Part shown: one piece after another, positions 24,846-37,353 of the stretch | Layout of the letters: every line of letters starts with the position of its first letter | Position numbering within the stretch: the first letter of the stretch is position 1 | DNA from: Malaya genurostris | Taxonomy: Eukaryota > Arthropoda > Insecta > Diptera > Culicidae | Reading direction: 5' to 3' | Length of the DNA stretch: 64,000 bases | Assembly (NCBI RefSeq): GCF_030247185.1 | Contig: NC_080572.1 | Span: forward strand, 301,307,656-301,371,655 | Notes under the pieces: model-generated | What the model was told of the DNA's origin: nothing | What the model saw: the letters and a program-made list of their open reading frames with translations, nothing else | The model's database searches: none | Program-made: the position numbers and the translations under genes

Positions 24846-25064
24846 GGCCATCGTCCAAGCACCATTTTTTCCAGATAGTTGTGAAAGATCACAAAAATAT
24901 TCATTTTTCACTCGGAAAATCCTCCGAATTTCCAATCATTTCCACCCTGCAGATACATAAAAGATATTCTAAGGATTGTATGTTTTTGGTTTTGGAAAAT
25001 TTTTCAATTTTCCATCGAAAATTACCCTGAAAACACACGTGCGCATGGTACTTGGGCGATGGCC
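24846..25064. repeat. 219-bp MITE with GGCCATCGYCCAAGYACCAT termini
   Basis: The left end GGCCATCGTCCAAGCACCAT and the reverse complement of the right end GGCCATCGCCCAAGTACCAT match at 18 of 20 positions. The interior is AT-rich and non-coding. Target duplication is uncertain (TTAAA on the left, CTAAA on the right). Confidence 0.6.
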
Positions 25065-28000
25065 CTAAATTTAGAAATTCTTAAATTTTGGTACCCCCTA
25101 CGAATTCGAGAAAGCCAGATTCACAACTACAAGACAAGTTGATAAAGTTGATGAAAAATGAATAAATGTATGTCTATGATTCCTTCCTTATATTTTGTCA
25201 AAGATTCAATGTAGTTTTGGTTACCGTGCTGAGATATCGTTTAATTATTACTGCGTAGAGCGGCTTGCGAGTTTTTCTAACAATCATAGAACCAAATACT
25301 AGCAAAAATAATAAACACAACGAACTGTTTTAGTTTGTCGAACACAAAAACTTATCGAGACTATTTCCGACCAATCGAATCTCTCTTTGAATCGCCGATT
25401 GGGTAATGATATACGAGATTTTAACTGCAACGATGATAAATTGGTTGCCAGATTTTATTAATTTTTTTTCAACATGGTGGGCAGTAGAACGAATAGAATT
25501 CAGCTGAATTTTCCAGCGCTCCGACCACCCAAATTAAAATCTGAAACATTGTAAAAAAAAATCTATGGAAAAAAACAAATTATGACCACATTCCGGTGTC
25601 AGTTCCGGTGTACAACACGAAAGCACAACCAACTGGGCAATCCGATTTTTGACACACACAAACTGCTGTCTCCGGAGCTTCCTACCCTTCGTCCACGGTT
25701 GTTTGGTGAAACGATGCACTGCGATAGTAAGTAAGTTTCCGGAAGTCGTTGTTGCCTTTCAGTCCGGAAGCAACAGCAACAAAAAAAGAAAGCTTACAGC
25801 TGACGATTGTCAAGAGCCGAAGATCCGGTCTGAGTGGTAAAATGTATGTAAATTGTGAATGTTTGTCGAGCTTGCCGTTTGTCGTAGCGTACGCAGTCGA
25901 GTTCGCTTGGTATTACTAGAACTGGCCTCATTTTCGTTTTGAGTGGGCAGGTTTTTCGGGTGTCTTTTTATTCGGAGGTGAAATAAATTGGATGCCGCAC
26001 TGAGTTCTACCGCAGTCAGAGCAGGTGTAGCATCCAGAACGGAAACCTACGTGCTGCTCATGGTCAAATATGTGTAAACCGGGATCCTGGATTGTGGTGG
26101 CTGTGAAAAGGATTGCCCAACGCAGCCTCAGCAGCCTCCGAGCAAACAGAGCGAGATGCAATTGTGTGTACATACTTCGCTTTTCTTTTCAACTTTCTCG
26201 AGAAAAAAACGGAATACGTTTGTATAAAGCAAGACGACTAGTGCCGGGAAATCAAGTACCCATTTGTATGCAGGTTCGGCGATGCAGGTTTTGGATTCCC
26301 ATTTATTTCACTGAGGGTTTGTGTCGGCTGTTCAAGCGCTGGTGGCTCCTTGACTGAGGTGCAATGAGAAACCCAACAGCGGTTATTTCGGTGATGATCT
26401 GAAATTGCAAGCAGACAGCAATTTGCTCCGCATGACCTGGGTTAGGATAGTTACCGGATTTTTGTTCTGACAAACCGAGCATCATCTAACCGGAGCCGGA
26501 ACCCGGAAAAAGCTACAATGGAACGACGATGATTGTGGGGTGAAACAATGTCTGCAGCAATTTGTCGGCAGTTGCACGACATTTGCATTTGTACTGTTGT
26601 ATGATTGTTTCCATGTTTGCTCTGATTGTTGCTAGGTAGGTGGAACAGAAACAATTTTGGACAGGCTGTTTTATTTTTTTCATAACATGCATAATTTTTG
26701 CTATAACATTCCATTATAAAATGGAACAAGGAAGAACAAACATGCTTTCGGGAGTCAGAATGTTTACATAACGAACAAGCCTCGCATGTGACTCAAGACT
26801 GCTCTGCTTCTGTGCGGGTTACTCTTTCATCTCAAGTTATTGGTTATCGGTTAACCATTTGAAGGAATCACTTTCCGAAGCCAAGAAACTGCAATCGAAT
26901 TCAACTTTTCCGTCAGTCAGTCTTTTCATGCTACGCTCAGATGATTCGATGGAGCAGTTTGGTGTTTTGTGTGTGTAACGGAGCTTCATGTAGATTATGC
27001 AGAACGTTTCGTCGTGGCAGTAGGCGTTGGGTATCGGAACCGGTTCTAACGTCAAAGAACAGCACTGCATTATTCATGAAGGAAGTTGATTCCAGGCGAA
27101 AGTTTACCTACAGCATTTCACCGTTTGCTACACGATGAGTGAAAGATACACCAAATGGAACGGTTTAATCAGATTTTAGGGATGTTAGCTGAGATAGATA
27201 GTTGGGTGAAGGAACACGAATGACGGTGATGGAAATAGGAATTTATTGGCACACAGATTGTGGGGGGCTTGCGAATTTCATCAGCGTTCAGCAGATGATG
27301 GTTGGATGGCAGGCAGAACGTGACGAAGCCTTGGCTTAATTACTATGTCTCCAAAAACATGGATTTCGGGTGGTTTGACAACTTGGAAGAAGATGGTTGC
27401 ATGCTTGATGGTGGCTTTCGGCATCGTCGGTATTAGTACTTGTTTGTGCACGTGAAACTTTACACACATTCTGTTGTTCTACTATCCTGCGACACTTGAA
27501 ACAATATTTATTTTAGGAATATTTTAGTTTGGAAGTGCAATTTATACCACATACGCTTGCAATTTACAACAGATATCACAGAAACCCTGCGGTAGAGGAC
27601 AAGGTTATTAGAACAGTAGTAAGTTGATGATAAAATATATATGCACCGATCTAATGAAACACGTAGATGTAACCAGAATAAACATATATTTTTCCATGAA
27701 GCTCGGCAAACGTTTTTTTAGAAATTAGAATAAGAACTATCCGATTTGTCAATATCGTTTATATGAAATGACAATAAGAGTTATTGGGGTCGGTCATAAA
27801 TTTTAGGTGGAATACCAGTAAGGATTAATGATGCTACCCGGGTAGAAGTGATTTGCAAACCAATAGTAAATTTTAATATTAAAACCAAACATCTCAATGG
27901 TAGCAATTATAATAATTTAGATCAGTGGTTCCCCAACTTTCTACTGCCCACCAAGCTAGAAAACAATTGAAAATTCTATGTCAACTGACTTAGCATTTTC

Positions 28001-28272
28001 TGGTAGTTTACTTGAATTGTAAATGTAAAGAAGATAGAAATTTCGAAAAAAAAACAACTTTAATTAAAGATGCTATCGAGGACACATTGGATAAGAAATA
28101 TAGACAACAGAGACTCAACTAAATCTCACATCATTTGTCAGCCGGAGGATCGAAGAGAAATTCGAAAAGTAGGGAAAAGGCTTGGTAATTTTTCACGTGC
28201 GGTTTTAGATTACCGGAGTGATACTACTTTCCTGTTGCGACAACTTTAGCCTATCATGTTGCAACAAAAATA
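25065..28272. other. No gene recognised
   Basis: Roughly 3.2 kb of intronic sequence without a recognisable protein. A possible single hAT-like terminus (CAGTGGTTCCCCAACTTTCT) begins at 27923, with no partner found. Confidence 0.4.
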
Positions 28273-29467
28273 AGGAGTGTATCGATAAGTAGTTAGCAAC
28301 ATTCAAACGGTTATTACTCTGGAATGGTTTAATTTTTTGCAGCGTGTTTTGCGGTGACATGTTTGTTTACATATCAATAATAGCTGCGCAATCGATTGGT
28401 TTCGGAACGGTTTATCGTTTCAATGATGAGTCGAATTGATCCGGAAACGCGAAAGAAAATTCTGCACACTTGGTGTTCAGAAAGTGGTGTCACGTACAAC
28501 GAAATTGCAAAACGGGTGAAAGTGCACCACACCAGTGTCAAAAATATTATCGAGAAGTTCGGCGAGACCCTTTCCATGAAGGATTTGCCCCGATCGGGTA
28601 GGAAAACGGGTCCCAGCCAGCCCGGCCGGGACTTAAAGGTGGTTCAGTACATCAGGAAAAACCCATCGGCATCGACGCGGGATTAGGCCAAGCAGTTCAA
28701 CACCAGCATCGGGATGATTCAACGGAACAAAGTTCGGAACTCCCTGGAAACGTACAAGAAACAGAAGGTGCCGGAAAAGTCCCTGGTACAGCAAGTTCAG
28801 GCCAAAACTATTATACGAAATCGGTGTACCAGGACCTGGACGACGCTGACACCACGGTGGCGATGGAAAAGTTTGGGCAGAAGGTGTTGGTCTGGCAAGC
28901 AATTTGTACCTGTGGTTTGCGGTCGTCGATTTTCTTCACGAAGGGCACAATTATCCCCAAGGTGTACGAGGAATAATGTTTGAAGAAGAGAATGCTGCCA
29001 CTGTACAGAAAGCATAAGGCTTCTCCTTTCATCTGGCCGGATTTGGCTTCAGCCCACTACGCCAACTCCGTTCTACAGTGGTTGTCAAAAAATAATGTAC
29101 AATTCGTGGAAAAGGACATCAACCCACCGAACTGCCCGGATCTTCGGCCAATTGAAAGGTATTGGGCAATTGTCAAGCGGCACTTTCGGAAGGAAGGTAC
29201 AGTGTCCCAAAACATGCAGGAGTTCAAAAAAAAACTGGACAGCTGCCACCAGGGAAATCACAAAAGTAACTGTGCAGAATTTAATGAAGAATGTCAAGTC
29301 CAAAGTGCGAGCGTTTCACAGAAACTAGGATTTTCTTCAATATAATCAGTGAAATGCATAAAAATGTAATTTTTCTACAATATATCGAAAACTGATGTCA
29401 AAATATGTTTTTTTTTCGCTTTTTTATTCAATAATCAATGTTGCTAACTACTTTTCGATACACTTCT
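28273..29467 (+). mobile_element. ITmD37E-type Tc1/mariner element, copy A
   Basis: 1195 bp with terminal inverted repeats AGGAGTGTATCGATAAGTAG and (reverse complement of the right end) AGAAGTGTATCGAAAAGTAG, continuing into TTAGCAACATT at both ends, and TA on both outer sides (28271-28272, 29468-29469). It encodes a broken transposase. It is closely related to the copy at 44228. Confidence 0.85.
28423..29328 (+). pseudogene. DD37E transposase, copy A, broken
   Basis: The N-terminal helix-turn-helix is preserved (RIDPETRKKILHTWCSESG, VTYNEIAKRVKVHHTSVKNI), followed by the GRKTGPS linker. Catalytic D2 is in WPDLASAHYA and the glutamate in PDLRPIERYW, with exactly 37 residues between them. Breaks: TAG at about 28684 in RD-AKQF, an internal deletion of about 110 bp that removes the whole block with the first catalytic aspartate (expected before YYTKSVYQ), TAA near 28974, and an extra A in the A-run near 29230. 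Confidence 0.8.
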
Positions 29468-29501
29468 TATTTTCGTATTTCGTTATATTCATTTTATCTC
29501 C

Positions 29502-29777
29502 CCGGTAACCAATAAGCACATACTGATGCCGCATTATGACACCAAATAATCGCTAAGTGGCATTTCAATCGCACTTGAGACTGAATTAAGACCGACTTTG
29601 GCAAAATATACGACTATTCATAGATAATGCTTATTTATGGCAGTGTGCATTCTTAAAGTTGAGTTCTGATTAATTGACAACAGTTTTCAGATTGCAGATA
29701 TTCTGCTACAAGTATTTTAGGTGCTTATAAAAGGCTATTTTAATGCCATTATTAGTGCTTACTGGCTACCTGGGCAG
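29502..29777. repeat. MITE family with CCCAGGTAGCCAGTAAGCAC termini, copy 3 (best)
   Basis: The left end CCCCGGTAACCAATAAGCAC and the reverse complement of the right end CCCAGGTAGCCAGTAAGCAC are near-perfect inverted repeats. The length is about 276 bp with no coding capacity. Copies 1 and 2 lie at 13341 and 16905. Confidence 0.65.
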
Positions 29778-31419
29778 TCCTATTTTGAGTATGTTTTTCC
29801 ATCGGATAATGGGAAAAAGTTCAACTAATTTATTTAATCATCCGTGATAAAAACTGCTAACCATCAGTGATTTATTATTTGCAAATTACCTCACCTGAAA
29901 GTTTCCTGGTGCAAACATTGAACTTCAACATTTTCATTATACCGCACTGCGAAACATAACAATAATTGCAAAACACTCAAACATGCAAGCAAACATTTTT
30001 TATTTATCATCAACTCACTCAACTTGTCCTGTGTTTATAATTCCGACTGTTTTCAAATTCGTAAACGGACTAAAACACGGATATCAACTTTAAAAAAATC
30101 GTTAAAACTCGAAATAAAATCCTCATCACCATCTTAGTCTTACACTGAAGTCTTTTTTTACGCGAGTTTACGTACCGCATCAAAAACAGCATAAAAAAAT
30201 CGCATTGAAAAACCGCATAGCTCTGAAACTTCGCATAAAAAACCCGCATAACTCTGAAAATTCGCAAAAAAAAATACCTTAATGTAATTAAATTGATTGC
30301 GTTGCAATTGCAAGCAAACTTTTTGGAAATTAGAGTACAGATTCGTTGAGTAAGCTATGTTCCATTCGACCTAATCAATCATCATGTCTACTCTTTTAGT
30401 TTGATATTTGCTTATCGCTGGTGAAAACGGCATTGGAGCAAGGGTAGCAACCCATCGAAATTTTGCTTGTGTATCGCAAAAATCCACACTGCTCGCAAAG
30501 TTTTCTAAATTAATAAATGCTGCCATTCTTTCGTCAGCCAGTAAGTCCAAACCGAAAAACATCACAAAAACGTCAAAACGTTCAAAACGTCAAAACAACT
30601 TCTCCATCTGAAAAATGGCGTCTACAATCGTACTTCGAACAACTAAAAATCTAGCAGGACTGTTTTGTTGATTCTGAATCGTGCGATAAGCTAATCAAGT
30701 CGATCGTCCGAACGGAAGCGGATTAATTTCGATCACAGGAAACGGGGTGATGAAGTCTAGCTTCCCGAACAGGAATATTCTACGGTTGCTGGGAGAGAGA
30801 TTTTCAAACATATTAAGCAGTCATAGCTTGCGAAGAAATATTTCGTGTGGCGAGCTATCCCTTACAATGGCTTGGAGAGCAATATTTAAATCGCGACCGG
30901 CATCATCTACCAAAAATTTCCTTTTCTCACAGCAGTACGAGTGTTCTACACGCAATAAAATATAGAAATAAATAAATTGCGAGTAATTCTATTGATTTTT
31001 TTTTTACTGATATAACAATTATGGTTTGATCCAACCGATGTTTTTCGAAACAACAAACATTTGGTTGGAACATCCAAGATCTATTATTTTCACGTTTCGT
31101 CTTTGACTCATCAGTGCACAGCAGTTCAAATTGAGCTGCTTAGTGCTAAACTCGGCAGTTCAATTTGAACCGCTAAGCAGAAGCAGTTTCTGCTACTTAC
31201 AGCACACTTTTTGTTTTGCAACGGAGTGCAATGTCTTTTCTGACGTGCCGAACGCAAACGTGTTTTCGACTACTTCTGGCCGATGCAGGTTTGGGAATTT
31301 AGGGATTAGTCAAATGATAAAAACGGTTTTGTTTTTAAATTTGGCTAACCCCTAAATAACCAAAATCTAGTTAATGGTATAGGAATTCAAGATCTTTCAC
31401 TTGAATCTGAGTTTGTGAA
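29778..31419. other. Intronic DNA with small repeats, no gene recognised
   Basis: Bases 30160-30280 hold repeated CGCATAAAAAACCGCATAAC units. Bases 31122-31195 form an imperfect inverted repeat around CAGTTCAAATTGAGCTGCTTAG. A frame starting ATGGCGTCTACAATCGTAC at 30615 has a plausible start context but stops after 17 codons. Confidence 0.4.
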
Positions 31420-33569
31420 AATACCAATCGATTCAGCTCAACGAACTGAGCAAATGTCCGTGTGTGTGTGTGTGTGTCTGTATGTGTGTTGTCAACTAAG
31501 AGGTCGAGATCTCAGAGATGGCTGGACCGATTTTGATCAAACTAGTCGCAAATGAAAGGTCTCCCCGTCACCCTCAACGCTATTGAATGGTTTTGAGATA
31601 GGATGCTTACTTTTTGAGTTTTATGTCAAAATTTTCAGTTTTTTGACAATTACTGTCACAATTGACCTTGAAAACAGAATATGTTTTTAAACTTAAATTT
31701 CGCTCAAAAATAGCTATCCAACAAGCCATAGATTGTTGAAATCCGTCCATTTTTAACGGAGATGTCGACATTTTTGTGTAAGCGACTTTTCTACCTATTC
31801 CAGCAGTAGAAGTTTTGAGCGCTGATATGTGAGTGATGTCTGGGAGCAACGTGGAAAGATTTTATGGTTCCATAGAAAATTTCTGAATTTCATCTTGATC
31901 CGACTTTCGGTTCCGGAATTTCAAGGTGATTAGTGTAAAAAAATCCAAATTCAAATTATTTACTCTTCTCAGAGATGGCGTGACCGATTCTTACAAACTT
32001 AAAACGGTTGAACTCAAATGAATGGTCTCATGGTACTTTACAAAACGTCTGAGTTTCTTCTGTATTCGACTTCCGGTTCCGTAATTACAAGATTAGGAAT
32101 GTTGAAAATTTCAAGTAGTTAAAAAGAGCAGTGAGAACAAACACGGAAAAGTAGGGTAGCTGAAGGCTCAAATCAGTTCCCATCGATAGGTCTTGTTAGT
32201 TCCGGTTACGGAAGCACCGAAAACAATGGTCACGAATTTTAAAATGGAACTAACTCGCTTTTCTCAGAAATGGTCTGACCGTTTTTTTTTGCAAACTTAG
32301 GTCTTATGATTCCATATGGAACTTCTGAAATTCATACGAATCTGTGTGCCGTTTTTCCGTTTGAATTTCAAACCGTTTAAACCCCCAATGGAGGATTTTC
32401 CAACATAAGGTTCCATGAACAATAGAGTACTTATTATATGAAAGCTCAAATTACTTGACAATTCATAACTCGTTCTCAGAATTTATTTTACAGTGTCAAT
32501 ATTGTGGATGACAGCAAAATTTTCAGCATTAATACAGTCAAAGTTTTACTGTGATTTTGTCTCTAAGTCGAGTACAAAAAACTGAAAACTAGGATCTTGG
32601 CGAGGCTATTTAGCTGGCCGATGTTGCGAAACAGGTTTTGATTGAAAGAGGAAAACTGCCGAAGAGAACTTCAAGAAAAAAATCAGAGCTCCCCCCTTGA
32701 ATGACTCCTACTCCTACTACTTTTAAAACTCAAGTTTCAGAATTTAATTCATCAATTCAGTTTCAGCATTCATTTACAGAATTCAGAACCTACATGTTGG
32801 AACTAAATTGTGAACATGATTTCTGGAACTAGATGCTGGAACTGAATTTAGTTTCTATATTAAGACTTGGAATTCAAGTTTTGAATTTAGTTCTATAACG
32901 CAATTTGTAAAATTCTAAAAATAACTTCAGTTTCTTAGTTCTAGAACTAAATTTATGACCTGAGTTTTTGATCTAGATTCCGAAAATTTGCAGCTGCATG
33001 TGTGTGACAAATAATGTCACTCAATTTTCTCAGAGATGGCTGAACCGATTTCCACAAACCTAGATTCAAATGAAAGGTCTTAAGGTCCCATACAAAGTTC
33101 CTGAATTTTATTTGGATCCAACTTCCGGTTCCGGAATTACAAAGATATATGTTGCAAATTTATGCAAAAATGCACACTCAATTTTCTCAGAAATTTCTTA
33201 ACCGATTTTCACAAACTTAGACGCAAATAGAAGGTCTTGAAATTCTTTAAAAAGTTTCCGAAAAGTTTATCCAGATCAGACTTCCGGTTTCGGTATTACA
33301 GTGGGATTAGTGAAAATTTTCAATTTCATGAGTATTTTGGCCCGGCGGGCCGAATGTCATATACCATTTGAATCAGCTCGACGAACTGAGTAAATATTCG
33401 TGTGTGTTTATGTGTGTATGTAAGTAACAAAATTATGCACTTACTGTTTTCAAAGATGGCTGAACCAATTTTTACAAACTTTAATTCAAATGAAAGGCTT
33501 AATGGTGCCATAGTCTGCTATTGAATTTCATTTAGGTCCAACTTCCGGTTCCGGAGTTACATGGCAATA
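31420..33569 (+). repeat. Composite dispersed repeat, copy 1 (left part)
   Basis: Units of roughly 150-190 bp repeat imperfectly. Each has CTCAGAGATGGCTGAACCGA with TTTTCACAAACT, AAATGAAAGGTCT, and ACTTCCGGTTCCGGAATTAC. A GCTCGACGAACTGAG motif followed by (TG)n occurs at about 31436-31490 and 33370-33420. The array is interrupted by GAATTC-type sequence at 32700-32990 and by a DD37E element at 33570. Confidence 0.7.
32700..32990. repeat. Degenerate GAATTC-rich repeat, locus 2
   Basis: The same cycling of CAGAATTTAATTC, TTCTGGAACTAG and GAATTCAAG variants as at 23200 and 62510, embedded within the composite repeat. Confidence 0.55.
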
Positions 33570-34839
33570 AGTAGTGTACCGAAATTAAGCTATCAACAAT
33601 TTTGTCTTTAAAATTATGATAAAACAAACGATATTTTATTCAAACTAAAAATTGATCCTTTATTGTACGAGGTTAAACTTGAGCATAATGAAAACCGGAT
33701 GAAATTTAAGTTATTCCTTCACGAATTTTCGAACTTTTGATCGAACGCTCTTCATCAAGTTCCGGACAAGTGATGCATCGAATTTTTTGGACGCTTGGAC
33801 CCAATTTTTTTTTGAACTCCTGCATGTGCCCCGGCTGCCAGTTGAGGGCAATTCGGTGGATTGAAATTTTTCTCAACGAAATTTATACCCCTTTCCGGAA
33901 GCCAATTGAGAGTGGTTTTGGCATAGAGAGCTGACGCTAAATCCGGCCAAAACAGTTGAGGTGTACTATGCTTCTTATATAAAGGCAGCAATCTCTTCTG
34001 GAGACACTCAGATCGATAGATTTCTGCATTTATAGTTCCGGTAGTGTAAAAAATGGTTGACTTCAAACCACAGGAACATATTGCTTGCCATACCAGTACC
34101 TTTCGACCGAATTTCTTCACTTGAATCGACCTATTCGCGTCGCCAACATCCTCCCCAACGACGACAGTAAAGTATTGAGGACCTGGAAGGGTTTTTGAGT
34201 CCTCCTTTATATAAGTCTCATCGTCCATCAAAACGCATGCATCCGGACACTGCAAAAGACGCGAATACAATTTCCGGGCCCTTGTTTCTGCTTGCTTCTT
34301 CTGTTTTACATTTTGTTCCGAGATTTTCTGCTTCTTGTAGGTCTTCAGATGATTTCGCCTCTTGATACGCTGGACCATTCCGACACTCGTTCCTGCTTTT
34401 TTGGCCAAATCACGCATTGACATTGATTTGTTCTTCATGATTAGAGATACCACTTTCTGGTCCAGTTTCGGGTTGGAAGAACCGGGTTTTCTGCCTCTAC
34501 CGGGTAGCTCATCTAAAGAATAGTGTTCCCTAAACTCATTAATGATGGTTGTAACACTGACATGATGAATTCCAAACCGCTTCGCCAATTTTCGCATAGT
34601 AATACCCTTCTCACTTAGCCATGTGTCCAGAACCTTAATTTTCACTTCCTTTTCAATACGCGAACGAAAACGCAAAAAAACATTTTGAAAACGCAGAATT
34701 TCAACCGCACAAACAAGTAAACAAATGAAAGCGGTGACAGCCAAACGCACAGCATGCTGTAATCTGAGCATAAAATACCATCACAAATACAAGCGTACAA
34801 CACAAATGTATGTGGATAGCTTATTTTCGATACACTCCT
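33570..34839 (-). mobile_element. ITmD37E-type Tc1/mariner element, copy B
   Basis: 1270 bp with termini AGTAGTGTACCGAAATTAAG and (reverse complement of the right end) AGGAGTGTATCGAAAATAAG, each continuing into CTATC, and TA on both outer sides. It sits inside a unit of the composite repeat, whose sequence resumes directly after 34841. Its termini resemble copy A only in the outer 15 bases, so it is a different subfamily. Confidence 0.85.
33755..34771 (-). pseudogene. DD37E transposase, copy B, catalytic glutamate deleted
   Basis: The open frame of 338 codons is almost complete. The helix-turn-helix (VLDTWLSEKGITMRKLAKRF, IHHVSVTTIINEF), GRGRKPGSS linker and second HTH (SMSMRDLAKKAGTSVGMVQR) are followed by the D1 block (ACVLMDDETYIKED), FGRKVLVWQAI, and D2 in FWPDLASALYA. 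After NPPNCPQL the sequence jumps to AGVQKKIGSK, so about 60 bp encoding the PIE/FW block with the catalytic glutamate is missing, and the tail is frameshifted by a long A-run. The true start may be internal, since the first 30 residues are unlike other copies. Confidence 0.8.
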
Positions 34840-35440
34840 TATGTGAATCTTAGAGAAAAAGTGTACATTCAATTTTCTCTAAAACGGCTCAACCGATTTT
34901 CACAAACTAAGTATGAAATGATAAACTAAGAAATAAATGGTCTTCTAGTTTCCTAAAAGTTTCTGGAACATTTTATCCGGATCCGACTTCCGGTTCCGGA
35001 ACTAAAGCCTGATAAGATACAAATCCAATAAAACTGACTGATAAATTCTTCTAGTTTGCAGAGCTTGTTAGTTTATGGGCATGAAAACTTAATTCAGCAC
35101 TACTGGTCCTGGTCCTGGTTCCTGTTTCGGAAGCACCGAAAGTGGTGCAGAAAAACTTAAAAAATAGAACTCCCTTCGATTTTACTGCGATGCTGGAACC
35201 GATTATCACATATCTTCACATTTGAATTAAAGCTCATATTATTATTAAAGCCACTGTGAAATTTCATCCGGATCCGACTTTCGGTTCCGCAGTTACAGAG
35301 CGATGAGTGTCAAAGTTTTCAAATCGCCAAATAGATTGAAAATATGTACAACACCGAAAGCAGAAGAAAACACGAAACGAACGATGCATGCTTTGTTCTA
35401 TTTCGTACATGCTATGAAAAAAACGGTTACGGATGTCTGC
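34840..35440 (+). repeat. Composite dispersed repeat, copy 1 (right part)
   Basis: Continues the units interrupted by copy B: CGGCTCAACCGATTTTCAC, CCGACTTCCGGTTCCGG, then the block AAATTCTTCTAGTTTGCAG..CTTGTTAGTTTATG and ACGATGCATGCTTTGTTCTA that recurs at 49760-50150. Confidence 0.65.
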
Positions 35441-37353
35441 TACTGGTGTGTGATATTGGTAAAAGACGGTGTTGGGGTTGATAAAAATATTAGCTATTCT
35501 ATGATTAGTGCGACCGAAAGAATAAACGAATGTCAAAGAAAATTCTTTCTAAATTCGTCTATTGTGCCAACTCAATTTCAAACAATAATCAATTTCGCCG
35601 TATCTGGACTTCATAAACTCATTTATAATAAACCAAAGTAGCTAAGATAATATCTCACAACCAACCGTCATTGAATTGTTCCACACAAGATAGTATCAAG
35701 CGCAGAAGCGTAAGAACCACCATTCCATTCACCGACAGCCAACATCGTCTTCATCCGGTTGAATCCGAACAAATCACTTGCTGCCGGCGGCTATTCATTA
35801 CACTAGTTGGAGTTGGAAGATTGATTTTCCGCATTTATTTTCCGTTTCCATAAGCTATCTGTAAGCACCCTACTCTAGTTCCCTCTGGTGCCACGATTCC
35901 ACATCGGTCGGTATCAATCTTCAATTACAAATGAAACGATTCACGCAGAAGAAACAATAATGACAGGAACATTACGGGTTCGGATCCGCTACTTGCTAAA
36001 TATAGAATGTAGATGTAGATCCGGTTCACGAGCCGCCTAGGATGGTCATCCCATTAAGTGTTCCGGAGCTGTCCGATAGAAACTTTTAATTGATTCAATG
36101 TACATACAGACTGTGAAACGGTTTCGTTTTATTTTTTTCCTCTTCTGGAAGCCATTAAAGTCACACTGATAGGGATGTTTCACGGATTCTGATGATTCTG
36201 ATTTATGGGTTCACTAATGAATGTTGAAACAAATACTTGTAATTGCACTGAATAATTTTGAAAGTACGTACGCCACATTTGTCTATTTGAGAACCAATAA
36301 AACTTGCAACTGATGGAAGCCAAACAAAGTGGAAAACACACAGCAGATGGAACACTGGTAAAACACAAACCACACTCCACGCATCCGTGTGGACTAAATT
36401 CAAGCAAAGGAACAACATCTGCTAGAAAAGTTCCCATTCCCGTTTGACAAAGTGAAACTCGATGTCGGTTTACCAGCTTCCTCCGAGTTGCCAGAAATTT
36501 CAATCCCTGTTTAATTAATTTGCCTCCCGCTTCAGATTGGCGAAAAACTGTTTTTCATTATTAGTCATAAATTTGGCCCCCGAACTGGGTGCTGCTGACT
36601 GCTTTCGAGAACAAGTTATGGCAAAACAAATGGTTCCGCAACGAACAATAGTTTGCAGCCACATTGAACTGACACTGGAAGCTAGCTTTCGGTTCAGTGT
36701 ACAAATATCCGAAACTATCAGAGCAAAAGTACACAAAATCCGTCACGCATGGCTTGCTTTGTTCGTAACGCAAAAATAAATACAACAAAATATATGAAGA
36801 GCTTTTGTTCAAAAATATCTTCTCTGCTCCTTCAACCGGAGGGCAACTGTACGCAAGAATGTAGTAAAAACAATTTCTCTTCTGCCGAAAACTCCACCGA
36901 AAGGGGAGGAACCTGAAAGTAGGTACTGAAAGAGCGAAAAGTTTTCCCCGAAGCGCTCAGTTATAAATTACTGCTAACTGCTTGTTATTGAAATTACTTC
37001 GACTACTGCACCAAACAGGCCAAAGGAATCTAGCAAATCCTATTCCTTCTAGTCCGGAGCAACTGGAGCTCAGCAGCATAAATTTACCATTGTTCATAAG
37101 TGTGCCCGCAGGGAAAAATTTACCAAGTAATTTATAATCATCTTTTTGCGCAAATCTCCGGAAGCTAAAAAGCTATCATTATTTCCCTTCAGTTGCCGTT
37201 GATGAATTCTTACAGAGACGGGGACACGGTCCCACCCGGTAAATTAACTTCGCTTTTTACGCTTACTCTAACCCCCACCCCTCGTTTTCGCCCGCCAATC
37301 GGAAATGTTCCTAACCATTAAAATCAGAACCATGCTTCTCTCGCCTCTTCTAG
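35441..37353. other. Intronic DNA before the last exon, no gene recognised
   Basis: No transposon or protein is recognised. The sequence becomes less AT-rich and ends in the pyrimidine-rich tract TTCTCTCGCCTCTTCTAG that serves as splice acceptor. Confidence 0.4.

Larger units (their letters stand above)
2094..37353 (+). other. Putative 35-kb intron filled with transposable elements
   Basis: This lies between the GTAAGTAG donor at 2094 and the pyrimidine-rich acceptors at 37353 and 37365. Everything recognisable inside is mobile or repetitive: LINEs, DD37E elements, MITEs and satellite-like arrays on both strands. Joining the flanking exons keeps the reading frame (phase 2 into one completing base). 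Long repeat-filled introns are usual in culicine mosquitoes. The intron is inferred, and exons in between could have been missed. Confidence 0.45.

Noticed and set aside
27923..27965. hAT-like terminus CAGTGGTTCCCCAACTTTCT
   Set aside because: The start resembles hAT ends, but no inverse terminus, eight-base duplication or transposase was found nearby.
30615..30668. ATGGCGTCTACAATCGTAC as start of a mitochondrial-type leader
   Set aside because: The frame ends after 17 codons and no downstream exon could be linked.
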